A stretch of 64,000 bases of DNA, from assembly GCA_011037195.1 (NCBI GenBank), contig JAAEAF010014556.1, forward strand, positions 1 to 64,000, given 5' to 3'. This document shows, one piece after another, positions 52,925 through 63,840 of this stretch (position 1 is its first letter; each line of letters starts with the position of its first letter). The position numbers and the translations under genes were made by a program. The stretch is from Triatoma infestans. Lineage: Eukaryota; Arthropoda; Insecta; Hemiptera; Reduviidae. Below the pieces are notes generated by a model that saw only the letters and a list, made by a program, of their open reading frames with translations, ran no database searches and was not told the origin of the DNA.

Positions 52925-54960
52925 TTTTTACAAGTGAATTAATCCTGATAAATGCATGAGGAGTATGTGTTGTTTATGTGAGTGGAAGAGAAGGCCAGTC
53001 ATGCCCTACCACCTTGCCGTGACCTCTTCTATTTAGCCGAGTATAAACGCTCTCGCATATGGCGTGAAAGTCCGGTTCTAGGGCGCATAAGAGAAGCTTA
53101 CGATGTGGAATGTACGTCCCTCCCTCCTTATTTATTTTTCCCCAACTTAATATTTTTTTTGAATTTGTTAAACTTTTGTGTAACTACTTTAGTGAAAGTG
53201 TAACCACCCTACAACATTGCTGTGATTGCAAATTTAATATTAGTTTAATGCTTTTATTTTAAGAGTAACTGTTAAAGTGAGAACCCTTGCATGGAAAATC
53301 ATGTTTAAAGTTATACGTTGGACCTACATATAGTTTTCAATTAAATTCTTTTATTATAAAATGGTTGGATTGTTTTTTTGTGTTTATTAGCAGTAATGCT
53401 GTCGATGAAAAACTGGCTGGAAACTTTGTTATAATGGCTGGGCCGGAGCAGTTTGATATTAGCATTGGAGAAGAAGTGGTGTGGAGTGTTTTTACATTAC
53501 TATCGGCTGTGCCAGAAGGCCACCAATATCACTACTACTCGATTACTACTTTCACCTGCTACATGTACACTTGTAACATTGACACGTCTGAAATTGAATT
53601 TGAAACTCCTTTCTAAACCTTCTACCCTCCATATAATACTTACGCTTACAATCTGATCTAGTTTGACTTTGCTTTTATTTCTTTGCCTATAAATTTTCCC
53701 TAATCTTTGATTGTGATCCTTTCCTCCAGCCCTTTTCACTTAGATATGTGTATTATATATCACTGGTTAGTGACACCTTTCTGATTTAACCCAACATGTT
53801 TTTATTCTCTCAAACATTACGACATTGTAATATTGACGTGCACGCGCTAAATTCTTTGTTTAATAGAAAAATCAATATTAAAATTTAATTACAGTTATTT
53901 GTAATTCAAAGTAGTGTAAACTTATAAAGATGTTTATTATCAAAACGAAGAACAGTCCTTTATTTGACAAGTTAGTAAAGTGTCACATTCACACATCCCA
54001 GTTCACGTTTAATATTTTATATTTTCTACGGTTGAAATTTTATATATATATATATATATATATAAAATAGAATTATAGCACGTACGGTAACCTCCAAAGA
54101 ATATTATCCTTGAAAAAATTAAGGTTATCTTCAAAAAGTTTAAGGTTAATGTTAGGGAACATTATATTATGTTTTCTGATATTTTAATTTAATTTATTTA
54201 TTTTAAAATGTAAAAAAAAAAAAAAAATCTGTAATCTAAGAGATGCAATTTTACTTTAATATTATTAATATAATTTAGCAATTATTTTTAATTAAAAGAG
54301 GATTGCTTTTTTTTTCCCCCCCTTTTTTTTTTAATCTCTAGAGAGATCTTTAACCATTAATTTTAGTGGAATAATTATCACACTATTTAACTGTTGTGGA
54401 GAAATGAACTTTTGTTTTTATTTATTACTTTGTACTTACTATTTTCATTATATATATATATAATGTTTGCTGAACTTTACTCTAATGTTCTACAAACTTT
54501 CTGAAAGTAAGCTTCCTCTTTTTCTATGGATAACATTCTCTTAGAGCTTACTATATACGTTTTAGCTAATATAATATCTAATGCGAGAGAAGTTTAACGA
54601 AAGAAGTTTTTTTTATAATTCTCGTTCAGTTGCCTCGCTTGCGCAAAGTGAGTAGAAACCCGAAATTCGAGTGTGAAAAAGTAATATTTTACAACTTTGA
54701 TCTTCTAGGTTTCCTCCGTCATTGACGCAGACTCAACACCGAATTTCAAATCGGAAATGCTTTTCATTTTACGAACTTGTTAAATGAAAAAACTATCACA
54801 TTACCTTCAGATTTTATTATTTACGAATTTACCAAAAATTACAGTTTAAAATTTAAATTTTAATCTTGATTTTCTCATTTTTGACCAGCTCAGTAATCAC
54901 AATGTCGTAATGCATGGTAACAAAAGAGTTGGTTAGAAAAGGTGCCATAATCAGTGACAT
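52925..54960. other. Unassigned sequence with a (TA)n tract
   Basis: No gene can be defended. 52982-53120 and 53385-53620 have open frames with coding-like composition but no recognisable domain. A (TA)n tract lies at about 54040-54065 and C/T homopolymers at 54310-54330. Confidence 0.4.
54040..54065. repeat. (TA)n microsatellite
   Basis: An uninterrupted TA tract flanked by 'gttgaaatttta' and 'aaaatagaatt'. Confidence 0.9.
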
Positions 54961-54963
54961 ATA

Positions 54964-55755
54964 TGGTGTCCCAAAGTATATGGATAACGACTTTTTCTCA
55001 AAAACTAAGATAGCTAGAAAAAAACTAAAAGATACGTTTCCCCGTAGTTTTTTGTTAGAAATTCAAATTTAATTTGCAAATTTGTTTTGGTGCTTCGAGA
55101 AGCGAGATACAGGCACCACATTTTTTCAAATGGGAATGAAAACATGATTCCTATAAGAAATTTCAAAATGATATTATAACGGTTTTTTGATTGAATAAGA
55201 AGAAAAGTACTATTTTATTATAAATTTTACTCCTCATTAATTACAGATCTTGCTCGAACTGACCCCCCACCATTAGAGATGCATACACATGCTTTTTCCT
55301 GCCAATTGTACCTTACGACCAAAGAAATACATCTCTAATGGTGGGGGCCAGTTCGAGCAAGATCTGTAATTAATGAGGAGTAAAATTTATAATAAAATAG
55401 TACTTTTCTTCTTATTCAATCAAAAAAACCGTTATAATATCATTTTGAAATTTCTTATAAGAATCATGTTTTCATTCATAACCTGTAAAATATCGCTCAA
55501 AGAAAAAAAAACCGTTCAAGTAAATTTTTCTTACAAAAAATAGAGGAATCTATTTCTTAAATAAAAACTACACCTCCCCATTTGAAAAAAATGAAGTTGG
55601 TGCGTGTATCTTGCTTCTGGAAGCACCAAAACAAATTTGCAAATTAAATTTGGTTTTCTAACAAAAAACTACGGGGACACGTATTTTTTAGTTTTTTTTC
55701 TAGCTATCTTAGTTTCCGAGAAAAAGTCGTTATCCATATACCTTGGGACACCCTG
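54964..55755. mobile_element. Long foldback element, 'ggtgtccca' termini
   Basis: The left arm 54964-55281 and right arm 55330-55755 are near-perfect inverted copies separated by a 48-bp loop. The right arm carries about 110 bp more (about 55476-55583) than the left. The outer ends are 'tggtgtcccaaagtatatgg' and its complement closing in 'gggacaccctg', with TATA on both sides (54960-54963 and 55756-55759), which fits a TA/TATA target duplication. An 'acagggtgtccca' end is common on insect foldback and mariner-like MITEs. There is no coding frame. If transcribed it would form a hairpin of more than 300 bp. Confidence 0.8.
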
Positions 55756-55904
55756 TATATTACCTAATACACTATTTTCAAATAATAAAGTTAAAACTTA
55801 TAACTAAGTGATAGTTTAAAGAAACATTTTCATTTGTAAAAAGTTTAATGTAAGTCCTGCCAATACTTTTACAAATTCACGTTAATTTACATATTTATAA
55901 GTTG

Positions 55905-56350
55905 AAAAAGCTGGTGTGAAACACTCACATAGCAGTTTTCTTTTTTTCAATACTCTCTTCTTCTCCATGAACCGCTATAATATCAGTAAAATGTTCCAAA
56001 CAAATGTGATAGATTTACATATGTGTAATATGCATACAAAATAAGCCGTGGCAGCCATTTTGGAGAAAAACCAAAATCTAAGTAATTCATTTATATATAT
56101 AATTTGTAATTTAACTTCCTGTCAGTTTCCAAGGTGATATCCAAACGGAATATCAAGTTTGAACTTATTGCAATTTTTTTTCTATTTTGGGCTTGATGCT
56201 GTTTACATAAAATACTAACAAACACATCCACCATTTTCTAGAAACTACGACTCAGGAGACTCTAAACAAGAAACACGAAAACATGTATTTCTAGTGTAAA
56301 CTCAATTTCAAAAATTTGATATCCCAATTATTTCCTCTTAATATTAAACT
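55905..56350 (-). repeat. Repeat A copy, minus orientation, shortened
   Basis: From 'ctggtgtgaaacactcacat' to 'caaaaatttgatatcccaat'. Only one module is left between the termini, making this a deletion derivative of about 440 bp. Confidence 0.65.
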
Positions 56351-56456
56351 CAATTTAGGACCAAGACTTAAAAATCAAAAACATCAATCACATGATAATT
56401 TTGATTGATTAGGTCTAAGACTGCAAGTTTTACTAGAAATGTTTGAAATCTTAACG

Positions 56457-57173
56457 CCCCCTCAGACTATCAGTAATACTGACAGTATCTGTACTGATGG
56501 GACACTGACAGTATTCCGACTGTTTACCCTCACACAATCAGTATTTGTTCAATCAGTACATCAGTACTCAGTCAGTTTGTTACGTCGACAAGTAAAAAGA
56601 TGGCGTTTATAATGAATAATAAAGAAAAAGCTTGTCTTGCAATTATTTAAATAATTTAAAATTTAAAAACAACAAAAAAAAAGGCGTTGGATGAATTAAT
56701 TAATTGCTCATAGTATTAATTTTTTTTTTTGTAATTATCAATTGTCCCGTTTTTATTAATTTGATTATAAACTTTGCACAAGTTTATATATGCAGCCTAT
56801 TTTGTATCCCGGTCACTATATTCATTTAATGAAGAGTTCCACAACCCTGGTAAATCGTGATAAGTTCTATCATTAGTTCTCTTTCTGATTTCTCGACTTC
56901 CTCAATTTTTTCATTATTAAAATCCATTCGGAGAGATGCTTCCGCCATGGCTCCGTGCACTATATTGATACGATACTGTCAAATAGATCCCTCATACTAT
57001 CAGTATTTCATCAGTATACTGACCACGCCCACAATATTGATGAAATACTTTTGAAATCCCAAAAGTACATCAGTATATGTACTTAGTACTTGAGTATATG
57101 TAACTGCCCTCACTCAATCAGTAATACTGACAATATCAATTAATATTGACAGTATTACTGATAGTCTGAGTGG
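56457..57173. mobile_element. PIF/Harbinger-like element, TTA duplication
   Basis: Left end ACGCCCCCTCAGACTATCAG and right end the complement of AGGCCCACTCAGACTATCAG form terminal inverted repeats extending over about 35 bp. TTA stands directly outside both ends. A TTA/TWA duplication together with a GC-rich terminus is the PIF/Harbinger pattern. The subterminal regions are full of 'cagtat' and 'atactgac' repeats. At about 717 bp it lacks a transposase, but a broken MADF-type exon remains inside. Confidence 0.72.
56731..56948 (-). pseudogene. Broken MADF-domain exon in the Harbinger-like element
   Basis: On the minus strand an ATG at 56946-56948 starts MAEASLRMDFNNEKIEEVEK, which has the leading 'L/I-EEVEK' helix of MADF domains. 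After a frame slip, DLPGLWNSSLNEYSDRDTK, an in-frame TAG, and AAYINLCKVYNQINKNG follow: the 'LWN...Y.DR..K..A...I' core of a MADF/Myb-SANT DNA-binding domain. PIF/Harbinger elements typically encode such a protein beside the transposase, so this is the remnant of their accessory ORF. One slip and one stop inactivate it. The remainder of the protein is gone. Confidence 0.68.
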
Positions 57174-57177
57174 GCCT

Positions 57178-57960
57178 TTAGTTATTTGTGTTACTTCTAC
57201 GTATCTGTTACTTGCAAAAAACACACTTTCGGATTAGACGCATCAGTGGGTTATCTTAATATGTACGCCATAAGACAGAATCTATTCGGAAAGAAAGATC
57301 ACATTACAAACATCTTATTCAGGAAAACATATATACTATAGTTTATGGTTGATTCATAGTTTTAATCGTAAGTTCAGGATGTTTTAATAGTTGAATTGCA
57401 CAAAATCGTTTGTTTCTGAACATCAAGTGATCTATAGATCCTTTTGTATAGTACATCTCTTTTGGTATGTTTTGTTGTTGTTGGTGTAATTAGATAAAAA
57501 TTGAAGACTTTAATTATTTGGCGATAAACCACCTATTTCTAAGAAAAACCGCTGGATAAATAGAGATCATGGAAAGGAAGAGATATGGCTTAAATAACTA
57601 GATAGGGGGGAAATGCAGATGTTGGCCTCTTTTAGGCAGTCAGAAATCCCCTTTTTTGTACAAAATTGGAAACCGTATGCCCGTCCAGTAGGCTTTAAAA
57701 GTAAATAGGGTTTTCCTAGTGAGACAATTTCATTTGTCTACTAGTTACGATGGTCGCACCTCTTGCCTCTCTTTATAATATAATATTAAAAATTATAATT
57801 TAAAAAACAATATTAATTTTGTTTTCAAAAACATCAATAATGATAACAAATGCAAATATATAAATAAAAGACTCTTTTGGATGGAGGGGGTAGCACTTAT
57901 TTAAACGCACACATGGCTTTCTCTGATTGCAGCTTTCATAATTATAATAAACCAATCTTC
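57178..57960. other. Unassigned AT-rich sequence
   Basis: Nothing recognised. Confidence 0.4.
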
Positions 57961-58299
57961 TCCGGACTTTCTTTACTGTCCATCACCGGACATGAAGCTT
58001 GTGAGAGATTGGGAGATGGCAGAACTATTCCCGAAGGCAAACCAACCCCGCCCACCTAACAGAGAAACTGGACCTCTGCTATCATCATTACGAGTCCTCG
58101 ACCCCCACGAAACCTTTCCTCAACTCGTGAAACGGAGCAAGCTCCGCCGGGCTGATTCACGATCCCGTGGTACCATTTTGTAGAAGGACAAGTCCCCTAC
58201 TTAAAGGCTTAGAATGGTCACCTGCCTACGGTTTTACAACACCCTCCTGGCAGGATTGGGACACTCCATGCCATTCAGATGATGCGGGTATTCCGTACC

Positions 58300-58405
58300 C
58301 AATCCATCACCGGACAGTGAACTGTAAAAGGGCAAGAAATTCTAATACTCTAATCCTGGTCCTCTGCGTTCCAAATCCAGCGTCTAAGTAGTAAGCTAAC
58401 CGCCT
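58300..58405 (-). mobile_element. SINE fragment, tRNA-like head
   Basis: 'ccatcaccggacagtgaact' corresponds to 'ccatcaccgaacagttagct' in the 41.6-kb SINE, and the head end reads 'gttccaaatccagcgtctaa' then 'gtagtaagctaacc', i.e. the B and A box order on the minus strand. A similar 'ctgtccatcaccggacatga' at about 57976 may be a second scrap. Confidence 0.5.
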
Positions 58406-58419
58406 TTCTCAGTAAATTG

Positions 58420-58520
58420 GAAATTTCGGGTGACGATTATGTCCAAAATGTTGGCAGGTCCCCTGATACTAGTTAAGCGAAATATCAAGTTTGAACAACC
58501 GGCGGTTTTGAGCTCCACAC
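58420..58520 (-). repeat. Repeat A fragment
   Basis: 'gaaatatcaagtttgaacaa' and 'ggttttgagctccacacaca' match the block that flanks the microsatellite of repeat A, in minus orientation. Confidence 0.5.
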
Positions 58521-58524
58521 ACAC

Positions 58525-61075
58525 ATTTAAAATGGTTAATTCCGCTTATTAATTATCGATAGAGTGTCTATTACACTAGTGCGGTTACCTTCATCTAGTT
58601 CTTTAATTATGTAATCCGCTATTCTTATGCTAATTCTAGGAATCTGCCTGCCTGATTTAGCTACAACAAACTTAATTGGCCGTTCTCTGACCAGCTTAAG
58701 AAATTTTCATATAATATTTGTAATAAATTTGCCCTTTACTTAAGCTTAAGTTTCATACTTTCTCATATACATTCTTATATGATATTTTAATATTGAACCC
58801 TCTTATATATATTTCCAGTCCTTTCTTCTCTGATATTAAATCTTTTAGATAGTTCTTGTTATACACATAGTAACTAATGATGGAATGTACTTCATGTTAA
58901 ATATCTGACGCAATAACTGTTCAAATTAGTTATTTCCTAAAGTTATGTAATCTGTTATTTGTGGGGAGGAAAATTTCACTACGTTTCTTCTCCATCCCGC
59001 CTCAAGGAGGAAATTAATTGAAGGCTTAAGTTTCCATGAATTTCAAGTAGTGGCATTGAAAGTTTTAAGTAGTATAATAGCTTATCATCCAAGTACTTAT
59101 CAAGTCAACTACTAATAATTATATGGTTATATTGCGCCATAATCGAACATCGTTCAATTTCCATTTTTCAATATTTGTTTAAAATATTAATATTTCTTCT
59201 TATATAATTAATTTTATTTTATTCTAATATGTTTATTTTAGTTTGTTTTTATAAATGGACATAATGTTCATCATCTTGCTCTAATATGTTTTTCTTGGTT
59301 AAGGGACATTTCTCTTATTATTATCTCGCGATATTTCTCATAAAACATGAGAATATTACTTTATCACCATAAAAAAATTATTACTCAAAAGTTGGCAGAA
59401 AATTTGTCATTTATAATGGAGTAAGAGAAAGCTTATGAGTATTTCATACACAATTTTTTTAATTAACTTGGAAGATATGGTTTTTTTTATTTTTGAAGCA
59501 AAATTCTATTTTTAATATTTTTCTGGCCATAGTAAATCAAGAAGATAAAATTTATTTAAGGTTTGTTTTATTCCATTTTTATTTTGTGGGTCAGCCAGCA
59601 TGTTTGGCAAAATAAAAAAAAAAATCCTAAAGAGAAACATCAGACCATAGTTTTAGTTAAAATAATTTTAAATCACCATTGTCAATATATAACTGGTTAG
59701 CGTCTATAAATAATTTTGTTACATTGTTTTTAATAGTTTTTATAGTGACATTGTTATAGTACAATTGACATACAGATAGACATAGTTCTCTTTCACACAT
59801 TATATAGACAACAGAATGAAGTAGTGTACAAAGATAGCGTCCTTCTGCAATATATATTTAACAAAGGCTAATGGATTCCAGACTTAATGACTGCCCACTT
59901 TTCATTTACCTACTATATAATTAATGGAATACATTTTATTTACTCGAAAGAAAAATGTATCTGGCACGTCTCTTTTTTCTTTTATTAGTTAGTGATATAT
60001 ATATATCTATGTATATTTGAGAGGAGCGATCAGCTCGTTATCCGTCCTTCAACATAATAAAATACTATAAATAAGATTGACGAAGGCTTAATAGTGGGGT
60101 GATGGTTAGTGCGGGGAAGTATAGTTCAGATTGTGCCAGGCGGTGGCACCCTCGTGACATATACAAAAAGGAAAAGCTCACGTTATTATTGACCTATAAT
60201 ATTTGTATTTATTTATGCGTTTAACACCTATAAATTATATATGTTTATATTTGATTGTGTCTTAATTCTCTTCATTAAATATCTATTAATATACAATATT
60301 TTTGTTCATTTCTTTTACAATTACAATACAGAAAATAATAAATTTAGTTTTTCCTAACGAAAGTTTATGCATTTTGCAAATACTGTGTAAATGATTTAGA
60401 ATCAATTTATTGCCAAGGTTTATGTGATGTACTAGGGCAGACTTTTGGAATTTTATATTAAGTCTCTTTTGTTATTAGAAACCGCCCTCAAACGTTCTAT
60501 TTAATCACCCAAATCGATCAGTTTTTCTCGGTGTCGTACATGCAATTACACCCCACATTTGACACCTTTAATTCTACAGCTTCAATTCTACATTGGTTAA
60601 TTATCTATACCTAACTATTTCTTTGAAAAAATTAGTTTAGAATTTTTTTTTACTAATTTTCCCTTCGTAGGGATATTATAAATGATCAAATTATGCAGTA
60701 AAAATTTTTTATAAAAAAAATGAAAAAAAGTAAGTTATTTTTAACATAATATTAACCTTTGTATAATTAATGCTTTTTCTATAAAGAAAAAATTCATAAT
60801 TTTCATTCCATTGTTGAAAACTAAGGCAAGAGAGAATTAGGCGGAAATGCAATTAAGTCCGCCATTTTGTATGTGGCCGTTTATACTAGTGGAACAAAAT
60901 AAAATTGATGTTAAACACCCACAAAATGTTTTTTCAGACGTGCAGTTTTTAGCTATTCATTATATTGCCTTTAATTTTATGAGTGTGGCGCAGTCCACAA
61001 GATATTGAAAGAGTACTACAAAGATAAATCCACGTGATCTTGAGATTTTGAGAAATCAAAATCTAATTTCTCGCA
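58525..61075. other. Long AT-rich stretch, scraps of repeat A only
   Basis: Only one scrap is recognised: 'ggagtaagagaaagcttatg' at about 59419-59438, a repeat A distal end. Otherwise no gene, repeat or structured RNA was seen. Confidence 0.45.
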
Positions 61076-61079
61076 ACAG

Positions 61080-61140
61080 CATAGAAAAACCTGGTGTAAC
61101 ACACTCACTCGATATTCTCGTACTCCACTTAACATAGTTA
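61080..61140 (-). repeat. Repeat A terminal scrap
   Basis: 'cctggtgtaacacactcact' followed by 'attctcgtactcc' is the distal terminus of repeat A in minus orientation. The rest of the copy is missing. Confidence 0.45.
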
Positions 61141-61462
61141 CGTAGTCTTAGTTTTTCGAACTCTAATATATAACTCTTCTTCTTATTATAATTTATTCAC
61201 TAATAATTAGTTCGATTCCTTTTACTACTAGATTACTGGAACTAGATTTTAATTGAATTAGCTCAAGCCTAGATTTCCTTCTTTGTAGTACACACATTGT
61301 GGACTGCGCCTCATACATCAAATTAAGAGAAATATAATGAATACCAAAAAATTGGTTGGATGTAATTTCCTCGCCCCCTGAGAAACCATTTTTAACATTT
61401 ACAACGAATGTAAATGTAAATGTACAAGTTACAAAGGACACACGTTTGCCAAAATAGAGAAA

Positions 61463-61666
61463 ATGGAATTTTGCACAGACATGTGGAATAATATACAAGA
61501 TACCGCTTTTACACAAGAGGAGATAGATAAGTTTTACGATATTACGAGGCAAGACATTAGAGGTCGTGTTAAAGTTTGTGAGTGCAACCGGCTAGAAGAA
61601 TTACCAGAAGTCCTAGAAAACCTTAAACAAATTAGTCATAGAAATAAAATTCGATATATACTATAG
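61463..61666 (+). CDS. Unidentified 67-codon open frame
   Basis: This ATG-to-TAG frame (MEFCTDMWNNIQDTAFTQEE...) is polar and rich in Asp, Glu, Lys and Asn, unlike the Phe/Leu/Ser-rich chance frames of this AT-rich window, and the frame is also open upstream of the ATG. It has no signal peptide or membrane segment, and I recognise no domain. It may be a fragment of a degraded gene, a retrogene, an exon of a host gene or chance. There is no clear splice-site or promoter support. Confidence 0.25.
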   Translation: MEFCTDMWNNIQDTAFTQEEIDKFYDITRQDIRGRVKVCECNRLEELPEVLENLKQISHRNKIRYIL

Positions 61667-61884
61667 CTCGAACATATAGAGACATTATACATATCCAACC
61701 ATTGTACATAACTGTAAGCCACTTTTCTGCACTTTTGGCAGTCACTCCCACAAATTCATTCAACGAGCTCCCTCCCCTAGTTAGGCTAGCCTTTCTTTAA
61801 ATCTCATAATAGATGCAGGGTAAGATGAGTTAGATGAGAGATCGAGGCGAGGAATAAGGATCTAAAGAAAACTACTATTCCCAA

Positions 61885-62100
61885 GTTACCACACTGGCTA
61901 AATGGTGAAAGCGATGGACTTGGATGGTGGAAGTTATTAGATCGCTTTTGCTGACGAGCAAAAAAAAAAAAAAAATTTCAACACCCTCTTCTTCTACGGA
62001 TATGGAGTGGTGAGAGGTAGTTGCGGTTGTGGGAGGGGGCGAGCGAGTAGGGAGGGGGTGGGTGAGGGACAGCCGCCATATTGTGCAGAAAAATGGCACA
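61885..62100 (+). repeat. Possible SINE, tRNA-like head
   Basis: 'actggctaaatggtgaaagc' resembles an A box, and 'ggaagttattagatcgc' lies where a B box would, but it has lost the usual GTTC. An A run at 61960-61974 follows, then a G-rich body. The match is weak. Confidence 0.3.
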
Positions 62101-62269
62101 GAACCCGTTAATTCTATCTACTCGTACATTCTAAAATCAATTTTTCTGGAAACGTGTATCAGATTTACCTGGGTGCACCGAGAAGGCTCCGGACGCCAAG
62201 GATGACGCGCCTTAAATTAAAAAAAATAAATCAATCAAAATAATAAATATACACATTTAGCCGATCATG

Positions 62270-62420
62270 TCAAATCCTGTTCAGTATCAAGTTTGAGGCT
62301 TTTTGCGATTTTTTAGTTTTGAATTATTTTGTTTACATAGCAAACGCACACTTACAAACCCAGACTCATAGATAACATGCGCAAAAAATATTTTATTTTC
62401 ACCATCTGTAGACATTTTCA
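62270..62420 (-). repeat. Repeat A fragment
   Basis: 'cagtatcaagtttgaggctt', 'ttttgcgattttttagtttt' and 'gtttacatagcaaacgcaca' match the block around the microsatellite site in minus orientation. Confidence 0.5.
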
Positions 62421-62424
62421 GATA

Positions 62425-63838
62425 ATGATATTTTATACTCAGCCCTCTACTTTGTAAATAAAAAAAATAAAAATAGGATCGTTATTACATAGTAGTGTTA
62501 TATGAAAAGGAGGCATAATGGCTAATATGAAAAATATTAAAAACGACCCTTTTAGAAAAAAGTATTAAGAGAAGAAGATTGACTGGGATGAATTTTTTAT
62601 ATTTTATTCTTTATAATATTGAAATTAAAAATGAAAAAAGGAAATAAATAAAAGTGAAACACTTAATTGGAATTAATGATTCTTTAAAACTTGTGTAGTT
62701 TTTTTATTGAAAAATATTACACATAAAAAAAATGTTCAGAGCTTTCTTATTATAAAGAATAATTTCCTTATTTTTTATTTTTATTTTGTTATTTCCACTA
62801 CTGTAGATATATTATTTTATCTATTGAATATAATTGGCCTAATTGATTTATTTATATGTTTTAAAGAAAAGAATACATCTTATTGAATGAACTTACAATA
62901 AAAAGTGGCTGCTCAACTTTGTTGAAGTGTAAAAAACACAGCATTCTGATCTATCGCAAGACAACGTGTACTTAGATAAGAAAAGATAAAAAACACAAAG
63001 AAAGAACGCGAGCGTATTGCAAGCGTGTCGCATCGAGGAATATAAACAAAACAATTTATTGATGAGAGAACATAAAATATAAAAAAGGGGGGGAAATAAT
63101 ATATATTTATGATTATGTACGATGCCTAACGAGTCTATAATAATTGACTACTAGGCTTGTCAATTATGATGCCCCAAACCACAGGCTGTAAACACTGTAA
63201 TTCCTACTGCCATACTGCTAAATTTTTCTTTATAATAAGGAATGCAGTTTTGATATGTGACTTTTTTCTCCAAATCCACCTTTGTTGCGTGATCACAGTC
63301 ATTGGTTTCTTGTAGGATCCAGGATCATTGCTGATTTCCCACTTTCAGAAAGGCAATAATATCGGCGTACCTTGGGGCACCGTCACAGTATCGGTACCAT
63401 ATACTTCTTCGTGGTAGGTAAAACCTTCTTCGCCTAATAAGTCCATAAATGTGTGCTTAGAAATAGAATGTGAAAATGCCGATTTAAATTATATAAAAAA
63501 AAAAATGGTTGGACATAAAACTAATTTAACCAAACATAAAATTATGTGTGTGGCATGTGTTGAATGTTTGGAGTAACTTGTGGCGTGAGCGGTTTTGTAA
63601 AGGGCTTGTGAGTATATATGTTTAAGAGAGAGAAGTATCAGAAATAAGAAAGTAGTCACTACTGCTAACAATAAATATATTCTGTTAAAATAATAACTAC
63701 AAGTTATTTGCAAAGAATGTATAGACTTATTAATATATTTTGGAACTGGCACTGATGCTAAGAGAGCGAAAACAAGTGTTCTGCTTGAATGTCTACAACA
63801 GACTGTTCTGAAAGAATGTCTTCTAACTATTAGTTCCA
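62425..63838. other. Unassigned AT-rich sequence
   Basis: No gene or repeat recognised. The minus-strand frame at 63489-63848 has no domain and a composition typical of noncoding AT-rich DNA. Confidence 0.45.
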
Positions 63839-63840
63839 AT

